DNA of 64,000 nt from Trinickia diaoshuihuensis (GTDB lineage Bacteria > Pseudomonadota > Gammaproteobacteria > Burkholderiales > Burkholderiaceae). The position numbers and the translations under genes are program-made. Shown here piece by piece: positions 26,509 through 35,746 of this stretch. Under the pieces are notes generated by a model, which worked only from the letters and a program-made list of their open reading frames with translations, ran no database searches and was not told the origin of the DNA. The DNA lies in the NCBI RefSeq assembly GCF_003390925.1, contig NZ_QUBS01000090.1:62001-126000 (forward strand), read 5' to 3'. Each line of letters opens with the position of its first letter. Position 1 is the first letter of the stretch.

Positions 26509-28617
26509 TCAGGCGATGCCGAGCGCGGGATCGCTCATGCTGTGGCGGCCCGTTTCGACGTGACCGGCCAGCATGCGCACGAACAACGGGTCGGTGTCGA
26601 CGCTCACGTGCAAGTCGTACCAGGCATGGTGCGCGCGCAAATCGACATACAGGTCCACACTTTCGCCGCCGGCGACGCGGCGCTTGTGCGTCGTGCCGTC
26701 GTACCCGTTGACGATCGTGAACTCGCAAGCCGCCGACCCCTTGTTTTGCAGGCACAATTCGATGTTGCCGTTGGCCACGTCGTACGACTCGACGACCTCG
26801 GGCACGGCCACGCCCGCGCTCCACCAATGGGCTGCGACGGCGCGTCCGGCGAAATGCCGCGCGAAACCGTTCGGCCCGTGGACGGCGAAATCGTAGCTGC
26901 CGTCCAAGTTGAGCGCGAATTCGTCGGCGAGGTGCTTGTGCGGCTCGACGGTATAGGCGCGCGGCGCCTCGAGGCTATGCGCCTTGTAGACCTGAAAAGC
27001 GGCGCCCGCGTGGCCCGTGTTCGTAAACTTCAAGCGCAGTTGCGCATCGCCCGCATCCGCATGCGCGCGCACGAAAAGCTCATAGGGCAGCGCACGCGCC
27101 GGGCGCACGCCCGGTTCCTGCGCGGGCTTGGCCTGCACGAGCGGCGGCAACGGCACGTAGTCGGGGTGGCGCTGCTGGTCGGGCGGGGCATAGCCGGTCG
27201 TGCTCGGCAGCGTCGGGAACGCCGCGTTGGGGTTCGCGAAATCGAATGCGCGCGTCAAATCGCCGCAAACGGCCTTGCGCCACGGCGTGATGTTCGCCTC
27301 GCACAGGTTGTGCGCATGGCCGAAGCGGCGGGCGATGAAGCGAATGATCGACGTATGGTCGAACGTCTCCGAGCAGACCCATCCGCCCTTGGACCACGGC
27401 GACACCACGAGCATCGGAACGCGCGGCCCCAAGCCGTAGGGACCGGCCGGATAGCTGGCGTTGCCGGGGAAATACTCGTTCGCGGTATCGACGGTCGACA
27501 AGCCCGTCTCCTTCGACCACGGCGCGAACGGCGGCGCCACGTGATCGAAAAAGCCGTCGTTCTCGTCGTAGGTGATAAGCAAAGCGGTCTTGCTCCATAG
27601 CGCCGGATTGGACGTCAGCACCTGCAGCACTTGATCGACATACCACGCGCCGTAGTTCGCGGGCCAGTTCGGATGCTCGGAGTAGGCCTCCGGGGCGACG
27701 ATCCACGACACCTGCGGCAGCGTGCCGTTCGCGACGTCATGCTTGAGCACGTCGAAATAGCCGCCGCTGACGGCGACGTTCGTCCCCGTGCGCGCGCGCT
27801 CGTAAAGCGGATCGCCCGGCTGCGCGTTGCGATATTGGTTGAAGTAGAGCAACGAGTTGTCGCCGTAGTTGCCGATGTAGGCATTCTGCGTCCAGCCCCA
27901 GGAACCGGCCGCGTTCAAACCCGTGCCGATATCCTGATAGATTTTCCACGAGATGCCGGCCGATTGGAGCACCTCGGGATACGTGGACCAGCCGTAACCT
28001 GCCTCGGCGTTGTCGATGACGGGACCGCCGCCCTTGCCGTCGTTGCCTACCCAGCCCGTCCACATGTAGTAGCGGTTCGGGTCGGTGGGCGTCATGCCCG
28101 AGCAGTGATAGGCGTCGCAGATCGTGAAGGCATCGGCAAGCTGATAGTGGAACGGAATGTCTTGGCGCGTGAGATACGCCATCGTCGTCGTCCCCTTGGC
28201 GCTGACCCATTGGTCGTAACGGCCGCCGTTCCAGGCGTTATGCGTCGTCGTCCAATCGTGGGGCAAGTCTTGCAGGAACTGCATCCCGAGATCGGGCGCG
28301 CTCGGCCGGAACGGCAGCACCTCGCCCGCATCGGCCAGCAAAGGCTGCTGCCACACGCTATTGCCGTTGGGCAAGCGGATCGCGCGCCGGTCGCCGTAAC
28401 CCCGCACGCCGCGAAGCGTCCCGAAGTAATGGTCGAACGAGCGATTCTCTTGCATGAGAATCACGATGTGCTCGATGTCGTTGATGCTGCGCGTGGCGTC
28501 GTTCGCGGGAATCGCGAGCGCATTGCGGATACCGGCGGGCAACGCGCCCATCGCGGCGGCCGCGCCTGCCGCTTGAGCGGCGGCGCGCAGAAAATCACGG
28601 CGGCTTTTCGATGTCAT
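26509..28617 (-). CDS. Phosphocholine-specific phospholipase C (Tat-exported)
   Basis: 702 residues from the ATG at 28617. The N-terminus has a twin-arginine motif (SKSRRDFLRAAAQAAG) and hydrophobic stretch, so the folded enzyme leaves by the Tat path. Catalytic phosphoesterase domain: DIEHIVILMQENRSFDHYFG, MTPTDPNRYYMWTG, VSWIVAPEAYSEHPNW, TALLITYDENDGFFDHVAPP and VPMLVVSPWSKGGWVCSETF. The C-terminal ~200 residues match the two repeated DUF756 domains of bacterial phospholipase C (DAQLRLKFTNTGHAGAAF and similar). It cleaves phosphatidylcholine or sphingomyelin to release phosphocholine. Length fits PlcN/PlcH-type enzymes. No plcR gene is adjacent. Confidence 0.95.
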   Translation of the reverse strand: MTSKSRRDFLRAAAQAAGAAAAMGALPAGIRNALAIPANDATRSINDIEHIVILMQENRSFDHYFGTLRGVRGYGDRRAIRLPNGNSVWQQPLLADAGEVLPFRPSAPDLGMQFLQDLPHDWTTTHNAWNGGRYDQWVSAKGTTTMAYLTRQDIPFHYQLADAFTICDAYHCSGMTPTDPNRYYMWTGWVGNDGKGGGPVIDNAEAGYGWSTYPEVLQSAGISWKIYQDIGTGLNAAGSWGWTQNAYIGNYGDNSLLYFNQYRNAQPGDPLYERARTGTNVAVSGGYFDVLKHDVANGTLPQVSWIVAPEAYSEHPNWPANYGAWYVDQVLQVLTSNPALWSKTALLITYDENDGFFDHVAPPFAPWSKETGLSTVDTANEYFPGNASYPAGPYGLGPRVPMLVVSPWSKGGWVCSETFDHTSIIRFIARRFGHAHNLCEANITPWRKAVCGDLTRAFDFANPNAAFPTLPSTTGYAPPDQQRHPDYVPLPPLVQAKPAQEPGVRPARALPYELFVRAHADAGDAQLRLKFTNTGHAGAAFQVYKAHSLEAPRAYTVEPHKHLADEFALNLDGSYDFAVHGPNGFARHFAGRAVAAHWWSAGVAVPEVVESYDVANGNIELCLQNKGSAACEFTIVNGYDGTTHKRRVAGGESVDLYVDLRAHHAWYDLHVSVDTDPLFVRMLAGHVETGRHSMSDPALGIA

Positions 28618-28803
28618 ATGGAATTCGTATATCTGACGAAGGAATGGAACGATGACGGCCTCGCCATCGGCGACGCACATCGGCGCACTACGGCAAAACG
28701 AACGACTGCAAGACAACGGCAACGGATGGCACTACGAAGATAGGCGATAAGCGCGTCGTTCCGGCATGCACGCTCCCGCCTCGATGCTGGCCGAGCAAAC
28801 GAA

Positions 28804-29145
28804 TCAGTCGGCGGTGTGCATGACGGGCGGCAGCAGCGCATCGGATGCACCGCGCGCGGAAGCGCCCTCCTGCATGTCGAATCCCTGCGCGCGGTTGCCC
28901 GCTTGCGGCGCTACGCTGTCGCGCGTTCCCGGCAGCATCGCCGCGGCGCCGGCCGCGCTCGATCGCGCATCGAGATCGTCGTGACGGCCGTCGCAGCCGG
29001 CAGCCAACGCGCAAGCCGCCCCGGCCGCGACCGCGGCAAACGCCGCGACCGGCAGGCGGCGCGCGCGGCCAAGCGGCGACGCCGGAGCGAAACGTTTGCT
29101 CCCACATAAAAGGCTAAACCACGATCGCCGCTGAGTTCGCGCCAC
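28804..29145 (-). CDS. Candidate small lipoprotein
   Basis: 113 residues if started at the GTG at 29145, which has GGGAG seven bases upstream. It has an Arg-rich start, then a hydrophobic stretch ending in ACALAAGCDG, which fits a lipobox. The rest is Ala/Gly-rich and low in complexity (MQEGASARGASDALLPPV). I recognise no family. It lies 186 bases upstream of the phospholipase C gene on the same strand. Because of the biased composition and overlapping antisense frames it may be spurious. Confidence 0.4.
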   Translation of the reverse strand: MARTQRRSWFSLLCGSKRFAPASPLGRARRLPVAAFAAVAAGAACALAAGCDGRHDDLDARSSAAGAAAMLPGTRDSVAPQAGNRAQGFDMQEGASARGASDALLPPVMHTAD

Positions 29146-29275
29146 TGTCAGCTCCCGCTCCTGAATTCGCACACCAAACCGGACGCACGGACATGCCGGC
29201 AATCCGATCGAATGGGCGATAAGCTTAGAAACGAATCGTGTCCGCTTGATGAATGGGAATGCGTCGCGAACGAGA

Positions 29276-29306
29276 ACGCGCGCGCGGCGGCATGCCGCGC
29301 GCGCGT
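29276..29306. repeat. Perfect 13-bp inverted repeat behind galU
   Basis: ACGCGCGCGCGGC (29276-29288), loop GGCAT, GCCGCGCGCGCGT (29294-29306). It lies 75 bases after the galU stop. There is no T run on the minus strand, so if it ends transcription it does so by a very stable GC stem alone. Confidence 0.65.
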
Positions 29307-29380
29307 CGATGAGAAGAGAGGCTGGAGAAGATACCGGGCGGCCCTGGCGAGCAAGCGGCTGCTCACGGGGCGCCGCGGCT

Positions 29381-30268
29381 TTACGACGACGGCGCGAGAT
29401 GCCCGACGTAGTCGCGCAGGTACATGTCGAAGGAACGCCCGACTTCCGGATGCCGCAGCGCGAACTCGACGGTGGCTTTTAGATAGCCGAGCTTGCTGCC
29501 GCAATCGAAGCGCTGGCCGTAGTACCGGTAGGCCAGAACCTGCTCCTCGGCGAGCAGCGCATGCAGCGCGTCGGTCAACTGCAATTCGCCTTGCACCGAA
29601 GGCTCCAGGCGCCGCAAATGCTCGAAGATGCTCGGCATCAAGACATAGCGGCCCACTACCCCGAGATTCGACGGCGCGGCTTCGGGAGAAGGTTTCTCGA
29701 CGATGCCCGAGAGCTTGAAGATATCCTCCTCCCATTCGCGCCCTTCGACGATGCCGTAGGAACGGCTGTCTTCGCGCGCGATCGCTTCGACGCCGATGAT
29801 CGTGCTGTGATAGTGGTTGAAGACGTCGATCATCTGCTTCATGACCGGCTGCGAGCCATGCAGCAGATCGTCGGCGAGGATCACCGCGAACGGGCTGTCG
29901 GCAACGAGCTTTTCGGCGCACAGCACGGCATGCCCGAGCCCGCGCGCGGCCGGCTGGCGCACGTAGAAGCAATCGACGTGGCTCGGTTTGATGCCGCGTA
30001 CCAGTTCGAGCAGCTTCTCCTTGCCGCGCGCCTCGAGTTCCGCTTCGATCTCATACGACGTGTCGAAGTGATCTTCGATCGCACGCTTGCTACGTCCCGT
30101 CACGAAAATCAGTTCGGTGATACCCGCTTCGATCGCTTCCTCGACCGCGTATTGGATCAACGGCTTGTCGACGACGGGCAGCATCTCCTTGGGACTTGCC
30201 TTGGTGGCCGGAAGGAACCGCGTGCCCAGACCCGCCACTGGAAACACCGCTTTAGTAACTTTCAACAT
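29381..30268 (-). CDS. galU: UTP--glucose-1-phosphate uridylyltransferase
   Basis: 295 residues, the usual length. Makes UDP-glucose from UTP and glucose 1-phosphate in the cytoplasm for exopolysaccharide, LPS and trehalose synthesis. Key motifs are the nucleotide-binding VAGLGTRFLPATKASPKEML (residues ~11-30), VDKPLIQYAVEEAIEAGI, RQPAARGLGHAVLCA, FAVILADDLL with the metal-binding Asp, GIVEKPSPEAAPSNLGVVGR and FDCGSKLGYLKA. It lies 205 bases behind the glycosyltransferase gene on the same strand, so both may serve surface polysaccharide synthesis. Confidence 0.97.
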   Translation of the reverse strand: MLKVTKAVFPVAGLGTRFLPATKASPKEMLPVVDKPLIQYAVEEAIEAGITELIFVTGRSKRAIEDHFDTSYEIEAELEARGKEKLLELVRGIKPSHVDCFYVRQPAARGLGHAVLCAEKLVADSPFAVILADDLLHGSQPVMKQMIDVFNHYHSTIIGVEAIAREDSRSYGIVEGREWEEDIFKLSGIVEKPSPEAAPSNLGVVGRYVLMPSIFEHLRRLEPSVQGELQLTDALHALLAEEQVLAYRYYGQRFDCGSKLGYLKATVEFALRHPEVGRSFDMYLRDYVGHLAPSS

Positions 30269-30473
30269 CGTTCGTTCCCTTGGGGTAATTGTTATCGTGA
30301 CCGCGGCGTGCGCTCATCCCAAGCGGTACGCCGCTCGATGCGAGCGATCCGGGAGGATCGCGCGCCATCCACAAAAACCGGTCGTTGCGCGTCGATTACG
30401 CGACGCGCATTGTTGACGCGAACCCGCCGAAATACAGCTATCTGATCAAATAGTGGGTATTTTTATAGGCCGA

Positions 30474-32390
30474 TCAGCGCGCGCCACGCATCGCGGCTTG
30501 CGCGAGGATGGCCGAAACGCTCTCGATCCGCTTGCGAGGCACGCACGGCTGCGACTTCGCCGCTTCGGCGCTGCGCGGCACGCTCGGCTCCTCGTCGACC
30601 ACGTCGATCCGTAGCCGTGGCGCTTTCGTAAACGCCTCGAACGCATGCTTGGAGGCCACGCTATCGGCAATCGCGCGATCGAGCGCCACGCGCGCGCACC
30701 ATTTCAGCGCGAGGCGCTGGGCTCTTCCGAGCGGATCCGCGCCGACGCTTTGACGCAAGTGCCATACCACCGGCCGCCGTACCAACATGCCCGCGAGCGC
30801 GCCGACGAGCATCGTCCGCGGCGTATTCGCGTAGATGACGTCGACATGCCGCGCGCGTTTAACCGTCTCCCGCACGAGCGACACGATGCCCGACAGCGTA
30901 CGCGACTTCGGCTGACGCTTGGCGCTGCTCTGGCCGTACAGCACCGGAGCATCGAGTACGTCCACTGCCACGCCCGCCTCTTCCAACGCCAAACGGAACG
31001 GCCCGTCGTCGAACAGCACGACTTCGACCGATTCCCTCAGATGACTCGCGACATCGAGCAACGATACTTCCGCTTCGTCGAGCCCGCCGCTTTGATCGAG
31101 CGCGAGCACTCGTACCGACCCGGGCATCGATGCGGGCGAACGATCGCTGTCGCCGCCCGCCGAGGGCGCATCCTCGCCGAACTTCGTCGCTCCGGGCATG
31201 ACTTGTTCGACGAATGACATGAAGCGCTCGCGAAACGTCGCGACGGAAAAGCGCTCCGCATTCAAACGGCAATCGAACGGCGAAAAGCGCTGCGCATTCT
31301 GCTCGAACTCCCGTACGGCGGCAACGATGGACGGCACGCTTTGCTCGCGGAAAAAGATTCCCGTGGGGTGAGGGTCGCCAAGCTCGCGCACGGTTTCGAG
31401 CGCACCGCCCTTACCGAAAGCGATCACGGGCGTGCCGCACGCCTGCGCCTCGACGGGCGCGATGCCGAAGTCCTCCTCGGCGGCGAACACGAACGCCTTC
31501 GCGCGCCGCATATGGTCATGCAAGACGGCAAAAGGCTGATAGCCGAGGATCTCGATGTTCGGCCCCGCCTTCGCGCGAATGGCCTTCATCTCCGGGCCGT
31601 CGCCGATGACGACGAGCCGTTTGCCCGGCATGCGCGAGAACGCCTCGACGATCAGATCGATCTTCTTGTACGGCACCATGCGCGAAGCGGTGAGATAGAA
31701 ATCCTCCTTGTGCTCCCCGAGCTCGAACGATTGCACGTCCACGGGCGGGAAGATCACGCGGGAATCGCGGTGATAGACCTTCCTGATGCGCCGCGCGATG
31801 AAGTGCGAATTGGCGACGAAATGATCGACGGCATTGGACGTGCGCGTGTCCCAATTGCGGATGTAGTGCAGCACCGCCCGCGCCATCGCCGAACGCAACC
31901 CGCGCGTCAGGTTCGACTGCTCGAGGTATTGGTGCTGCAAATCCCAGGCGTAGCGAATCGGAGAGTGCACATAGCTGATGTGCACTTGATCGGGCCCGGT
32001 CAGCACGCCCTTGGCCACCGCGTGGCTGCTCGAGATGACGAGATCGTAAGCGCTGAGGTCGAGCTGTTCGATGGCAATCGGCATCAACGGCAGATAGGCG
32101 CGATACTTTTTGCGCGCGAGTGGTAGCCGTTGAATGAACGAAGTCGTCGCCCGTTTTCCGTGCAAGAACTTACGATCTTCAACAAAATCGACGAGGCTGA
32201 ACACGTCGGCCTGCGGAAAGCAGGCGATCATCTGCTCGAGCACGCGCTCGGCGCCTGCGTAGGTGACAAGCCAATCGTGGACGATCGCCACGCGAGGCGC
32301 GCGTGCGATCGGCGCCCGTTGCGGGGCCAATGAGGCCTCGCTGTGTCGATCCAGCGTGGCGGATGCGTCGGCGAAAGTGTCGTGGCTCAT
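30474..32390 (-). CDS. Glycosyltransferase (GT4) fused to a second half-glycosyltransferase domain
   Basis: 638 residues from the ATG at 32390, preceded by AGAGGAG. Residues ~30-400 are a complete GT4 enzyme: VAIVHDWLVTYAGAERVLEQ, HISYVHSPIRYAWDLQHQYL, VANSHFIARRIRKVYHR, YLTASRMVPYKKIDLIVEAF and the donor-binding E-x7-E in EEDFGIAPVEAQACGTPV (about 305-320). From about residue 425 a second Rossmann-like part begins (VRVLALDQSGGLDEAEVSLL, DVIYANTPRTMLVGALAG, VVWHLRQSVGADPL). It resembles the N-terminal acceptor half of another GT4 protein but stops before any E-x7-E. The product probably adds a hexose in extracellular polysaccharide assembly. The fused half may be a remnant, an acceptor or a docking domain. 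Confidence 0.88.
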   Translation of the reverse strand: MSHDTFADASATLDRHSEASLAPQRAPIARAPRVAIVHDWLVTYAGAERVLEQMIACFPQADVFSLVDFVEDRKFLHGKRATTSFIQRLPLARKKYRAYLPLMPIAIEQLDLSAYDLVISSSHAVAKGVLTGPDQVHISYVHSPIRYAWDLQHQYLEQSNLTRGLRSAMARAVLHYIRNWDTRTSNAVDHFVANSHFIARRIRKVYHRDSRVIFPPVDVQSFELGEHKEDFYLTASRMVPYKKIDLIVEAFSRMPGKRLVVIGDGPEMKAIRAKAGPNIEILGYQPFAVLHDHMRRAKAFVFAAEEDFGIAPVEAQACGTPVIAFGKGGALETVRELGDPHPTGIFFREQSVPSIVAAVREFEQNAQRFSPFDCRLNAERFSVATFRERFMSFVEQVMPGATKFGEDAPSAGGDSDRSPASMPGSVRVLALDQSGGLDEAEVSLLDVASHLRESVEVVLFDDGPFRLALEEAGVAVDVLDAPVLYGQSSAKRQPKSRTLSGIVSLVRETVKRARHVDVIYANTPRTMLVGALAGMLVRRPVVWHLRQSVGADPLGRAQRLALKWCARVALDRAIADSVASKHAFEAFTKAPRLRIDVVDEEPSVPRSAEAAKSQPCVPRKRIESVSAILAQAAMRGAR

Positions 32391-32455
32391 GCGCTTCTCC
32401 TCTAGCCGCACTAGCCTACGAACAAAGTATTCCGGGGAAAGGCCGAAATTATTTC

Positions 32456-32495
32456 AAAAAAATGCAGCACCCCGCCCGGAGCGCTCTGGGCGGGG
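32456..32495 (-). terminator. Probable terminator of the efflux operon (minus strand)
   Basis: CCCCGCCC (32470-32477) pairs with GGGCGGGG (32488-32495), with an inner GAGC/GCTC extension. On the minus strand a short spacer and then T-rich bases (complement of the A run at about 32456-32462) follow. It lies about 165 bases after the outer-membrane factor stop and before the glycosyltransferase start. Confidence 0.7.
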
Positions 32496-32659
32496 CGTTC
32501 GCATGATCGGAACGCCTTTATCTCGTCACTTTTTTATGATTTTTTTGCGCTGCCGCATGGACACGAAGCCCCCCCGATAGGTGTTCGAAAGCTTGATCCT
32601 AGAGGCGCTAGCCTATCCAAATTACATCGTTTGTAAAAGCTGCCGACGCAAGCAGCCGA

Positions 32660-34126
32660 TCAGCTTGCCTGTGGTTGCCAGCCGAGACCCAAGCTTTTTT
32701 GCAGTTGAATGAAGTCTTCGATCAACTGGGCACGCCCCGCGATCACGTCTTGTTGCGCGCTGAACTGCGTCCGTTCGGTGTCGAGCAGGTCTATGGCGGT
32801 TGCCACGCCCGCCCTATAACGCTGGCGCATCAAGGTCGACGCCCGCCGCGCCGATGCATCCACCTCTTCGAGCCGCACGACATGCTCGCGTTGATGCCCG
32901 TAACGCGACAACGCCGAATTGGCGTCTTCGAGCGCGGCGAGCACCGTATGCTCGTAGCGGGCGCTCGCCTCGTCGCGCGAGGCCTGCGCCGAACGGACAT
33001 CGGCGGCCACCCGGCCGAAGTCGAGCAGGTTCCATTGCAGATACGGCACGCCGAGCCACGAGAAATTCGTTTTTCTGAACAAGTGCCCCGGATCGGCCGC
33101 CGTGAATCCGAGGTCGCCGAGCAGCGAGACCTTCGGGAAGTAGTCGGCCACATGCTCGCCGATTTGCGCGTTGCTCGATGCGAGGCGCCGCTCGGCCGCG
33201 CGGATATCGGGACGCCGGCGCAGCAGCGCGGCGGCGTCGCCCACGGGCACGGTTGCCGGCAGCGCCGGTAGCGGGCGGGCCTCCCCGAGCTCGGCATCGA
33301 GGGCGCCGGGCGCCTGCCCCGTCAAGACGGCAAGCCGGTCGAGCGATTCGGCGACCTGCTGATCGAGCGGCACGAGCGCGGCCCGCGTCGTTTGCACTTG
33401 GCCCGCCAAGCGCTCGACGTCGACATCGGCGGCCGTTCCATGCGCGCGCCGCTGGCGCGTGAGATCGAACATTTGCTGTTGCAGCTCGGCCGATCGCTTG
33501 GCCAGCACGAGCCGTTGCTGCTCGTCGCGCAAATCGATGTAAGCCTGTGCCACTTCCGCGGCGAGCGACACCTGCGTATCGGCCAAATCCGCGTCGAGCG
33601 CGTCGGCTTCGTCGGACGCCGCCTCGATCGAGCGCCGTGTGCCGCCGAACAAGTCGATCTCCCAGGACGCATCGAGTCCCGCCGTATAAAGCTGCAATGG
33701 CCCACGGCCGCCGCTGCCGCCGTTGCCGTTCGAGGTCAGCTTCGAAAGATCGGGGCTGCGCAGACGAACGGCAGCAGCGTCGGCCGATACCTTCGGCAAC
33801 TCATTCGCGCGTGCGCGCATCAACTGCGCGCGCGCGGCGCGTAACCTTGCCTGCGCCACATGGACATCAGGGTTGTGCGCGAGCGCGGCCTCGACCAGTG
33901 CATCGAGTTGCGCATCGCCCAACTGACGCCACCACGCGCTAAGCTCAGGCGCAGTGCCCACGACGGCCGCGCCGGGCGCCCGCACGAACGCGCCCGCGTT
34001 GACGGCGTCGGCCGCGACGGGGGGGGCGCCGCGATAGTCCGGGCCGACGGTGCAAGCCGACAACGCGCATAACGCGACGACGATTGAAGAAGCGGCGGCG
34101 AGCCGCGAGGAACGACGAAATGACAT
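32660..34126 (-). CDS. Outer-membrane efflux lipoprotein (NodT/OprM family)
   Basis: 488 residues. Lipoprotein signal with lipidated Cys in VALCALSACTVG, then GPDYRGAPPV, the standard opening of RND/MFS outer-membrane factors. Two OEP repeats follow (about 60-260 and 275-480) with ELSAWWRQLGDAQLDALVEA, ALAHNPDVHVAQARLRAARA and RPDIRAAERRLASSNAQIGE. It forms the trimeric outer-membrane channel of the tripartite pump. It starts 18 bases after the EmrB-like stop and is the last gene of the emrA-emrB-oprM-like operon. Confidence 0.95.
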   Translation of the reverse strand: MSFRRSSRLAAASSIVVALCALSACTVGPDYRGAPPVAADAVNAGAFVRAPGAAVVGTAPELSAWWRQLGDAQLDALVEAALAHNPDVHVAQARLRAARAQLMRARANELPKVSADAAAVRLRSPDLSKLTSNGNGGSGGRGPLQLYTAGLDASWEIDLFGGTRRSIEAASDEADALDADLADTQVSLAAEVAQAYIDLRDEQQRLVLAKRSAELQQQMFDLTRQRRAHGTAADVDVERLAGQVQTTRAALVPLDQQVAESLDRLAVLTGQAPGALDAELGEARPLPALPATVPVGDAAALLRRRPDIRAAERRLASSNAQIGEHVADYFPKVSLLGDLGFTAADPGHLFRKTNFSWLGVPYLQWNLLDFGRVAADVRSAQASRDEASARYEHTVLAALEDANSALSRYGHQREHVVRLEEVDASARRASTLMRQRYRAGVATAIDLLDTERTQFSAQQDVIAGRAQLIEDFIQLQKSLGLGWQPQAS

Positions 34127-34144
34127 AGTCGAGGCCTAGAACCT

Positions 34145-35746
34145 TTAGTGTCCCGCCGAAGGCGAGTTGCCCGGCTGCAGCGCCGGCCGTTTGAGCATCA
34201 GTGCGAGCGGGATGCAGGCAACGAGCGCGATCGCGAGCAGGTAGAACGTTTCCGAATACGTCATGACGACGGCTTGCTGCTGGATCTGCTGGGCCAGTTG
34301 CGCAAGCGCTTGCATCTTCGCGTAGGCGGCATCGCCGGTTCGCGCGAGCCAGCTCGCCGCGCTCGCCGTGACACGCTCCTGCCCGATCAGCGAATTAGCG
34401 GTGACGGACTCGCGTAGCGCAGCGACATGGTAGGCATTGCGCCGGTCGATGATGACGCCGATCACGGCGAGTCCCACCGAGCCGCCGAGATTGCGGGCCA
34501 TGTTGTATAAGCCCGCCGCGTCACCCGATTCCTCGCGCGAGACCGCCGACATCGACGCTTGATTGAGCGGCATCATCGCGAGCATCTGCCCCACGCCGCG
34601 CAGCAGTTGCGACCACATGAAATCGTGACCCGCGCTTTGCGCCGTCAAACTCGTATCGAACATGCAACTGACCGCGAAGCACACGAGCCCGCTCACGACC
34701 ATCACTCGGAAATCGAGCTTGCCGAGCAACTTCGGCAAAAGCGGCATCATCAAGAATGCTGGGATTCCCGAGAGCAGCATGATGTTGCCCGATTGCTCCG
34801 CGTTGTAGCCCGAAACGAGGCTCAAGAATTGAGGCACGAGATAGGACACGCCATAGAGCCCCGCGCCGACGGCGAAGACGATGACGATGACGCTCGCATA
34901 GCGCGGATTGCGCAGCAGCGCGAGCCGCATGATGGGTTTGGCCGCAACGAACTGCGAGATGCCGATCAAGATGAAACCAAGCAACGTGATCGCCGAAAAC
35001 GTCACGATCTCGCTCGACTCGAACCATTGATGCCGCTGCCCCTCTTCGAGCACGAGCGTGAGCGAACTGAGGCCGATCGACAATCCCACGATACCGATCC
35101 AATCGGCGTTCACGAAGTCGTGCCAATGCGGCCGATCGGCGGGCAGTCCGGCAACCAGCAACGCAAGCAGTGCGATGCAGACCGGCAGATTGATGAAAAA
35201 GCACCATTTCCACGATACGTTCTCGGCCAGCCATCCGCCGAGGACGGGCCCCAGCAGTGGTCCGAGCAAGACGATGAGACCGAAAATCGTCATGCCGACG
35301 GCGAGCTGCGAGCGCGGTAGCCGAGTACGAATGATCGTTTGCGCGGTCGGGATCATCGCGCCGCCCGTGAACCCTTGCCCAACGCGGCCGATGATCATCC
35401 ACTCCAGCGAATGCGATGCGCCGCAAACCATCGAGAACACCATGAACAACGCGGCGTTCGTCAGCAAGAAGTTGCGGAGCCCGAACACGCGCGTGAGCCA
35501 CGCGGCAAGCGGGATCATGACGATCTCGGACATGAGATAGCCCGTCGAGATCCAGGTCCCTTCCGTGCCCGTCGCTCCCACCGAGCCTTGTATCTGCGGC
35601 AGCGCCGAGTTCGTGATCGAGATGTCGAGCGTCGCCATCAATGCGCCGAGCGAACCCGCCGCCACGGCGATCCAATCGACCGCGTGCGCGCGCTCCGGTT
35701 GACTCGGCACGGCGCCGCCGGCCTGGGCCGATGCGGTGTTAGCCAT
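34145..35746 (-). CDS. DHA2-family multidrug exporter (EmrB/QacA)
   Basis: 533 residues with 14 predicted membrane spans. Signature pieces are LGALMATLDISITNSALPQI (span 1), YLMSEIVMIPLAAWLTRVFG (motif A region), RVGQGFTGGAMIPTAQTI (motif C) and NLPVCIALLALLVAGLP. It uses the proton gradient to push drugs or other toxic compounds through the EmrA-like adaptor. Its start overlaps the stop of the EmrA-like gene by eight bases, so the two are co-translated. Confidence 0.96.
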   Translation of the reverse strand: MANTASAQAGGAVPSQPERAHAVDWIAVAAGSLGALMATLDISITNSALPQIQGSVGATGTEGTWISTGYLMSEIVMIPLAAWLTRVFGLRNFLLTNAALFMVFSMVCGASHSLEWMIIGRVGQGFTGGAMIPTAQTIIRTRLPRSQLAVGMTIFGLIVLLGPLLGPVLGGWLAENVSWKWCFFINLPVCIALLALLVAGLPADRPHWHDFVNADWIGIVGLSIGLSSLTLVLEEGQRHQWFESSEIVTFSAITLLGFILIGISQFVAAKPIMRLALLRNPRYASVIVIVFAVGAGLYGVSYLVPQFLSLVSGYNAEQSGNIMLLSGIPAFLMMPLLPKLLGKLDFRVMVVSGLVCFAVSCMFDTSLTAQSAGHDFMWSQLLRGVGQMLAMMPLNQASMSAVSREESGDAAGLYNMARNLGGSVGLAVIGVIIDRRNAYHVAALRESVTANSLIGQERVTASAASWLARTGDAAYAKMQALAQLAQQIQQQAVVMTYSETFYLLAIALVACIPLALMLKRPALQPGNSPSAGH

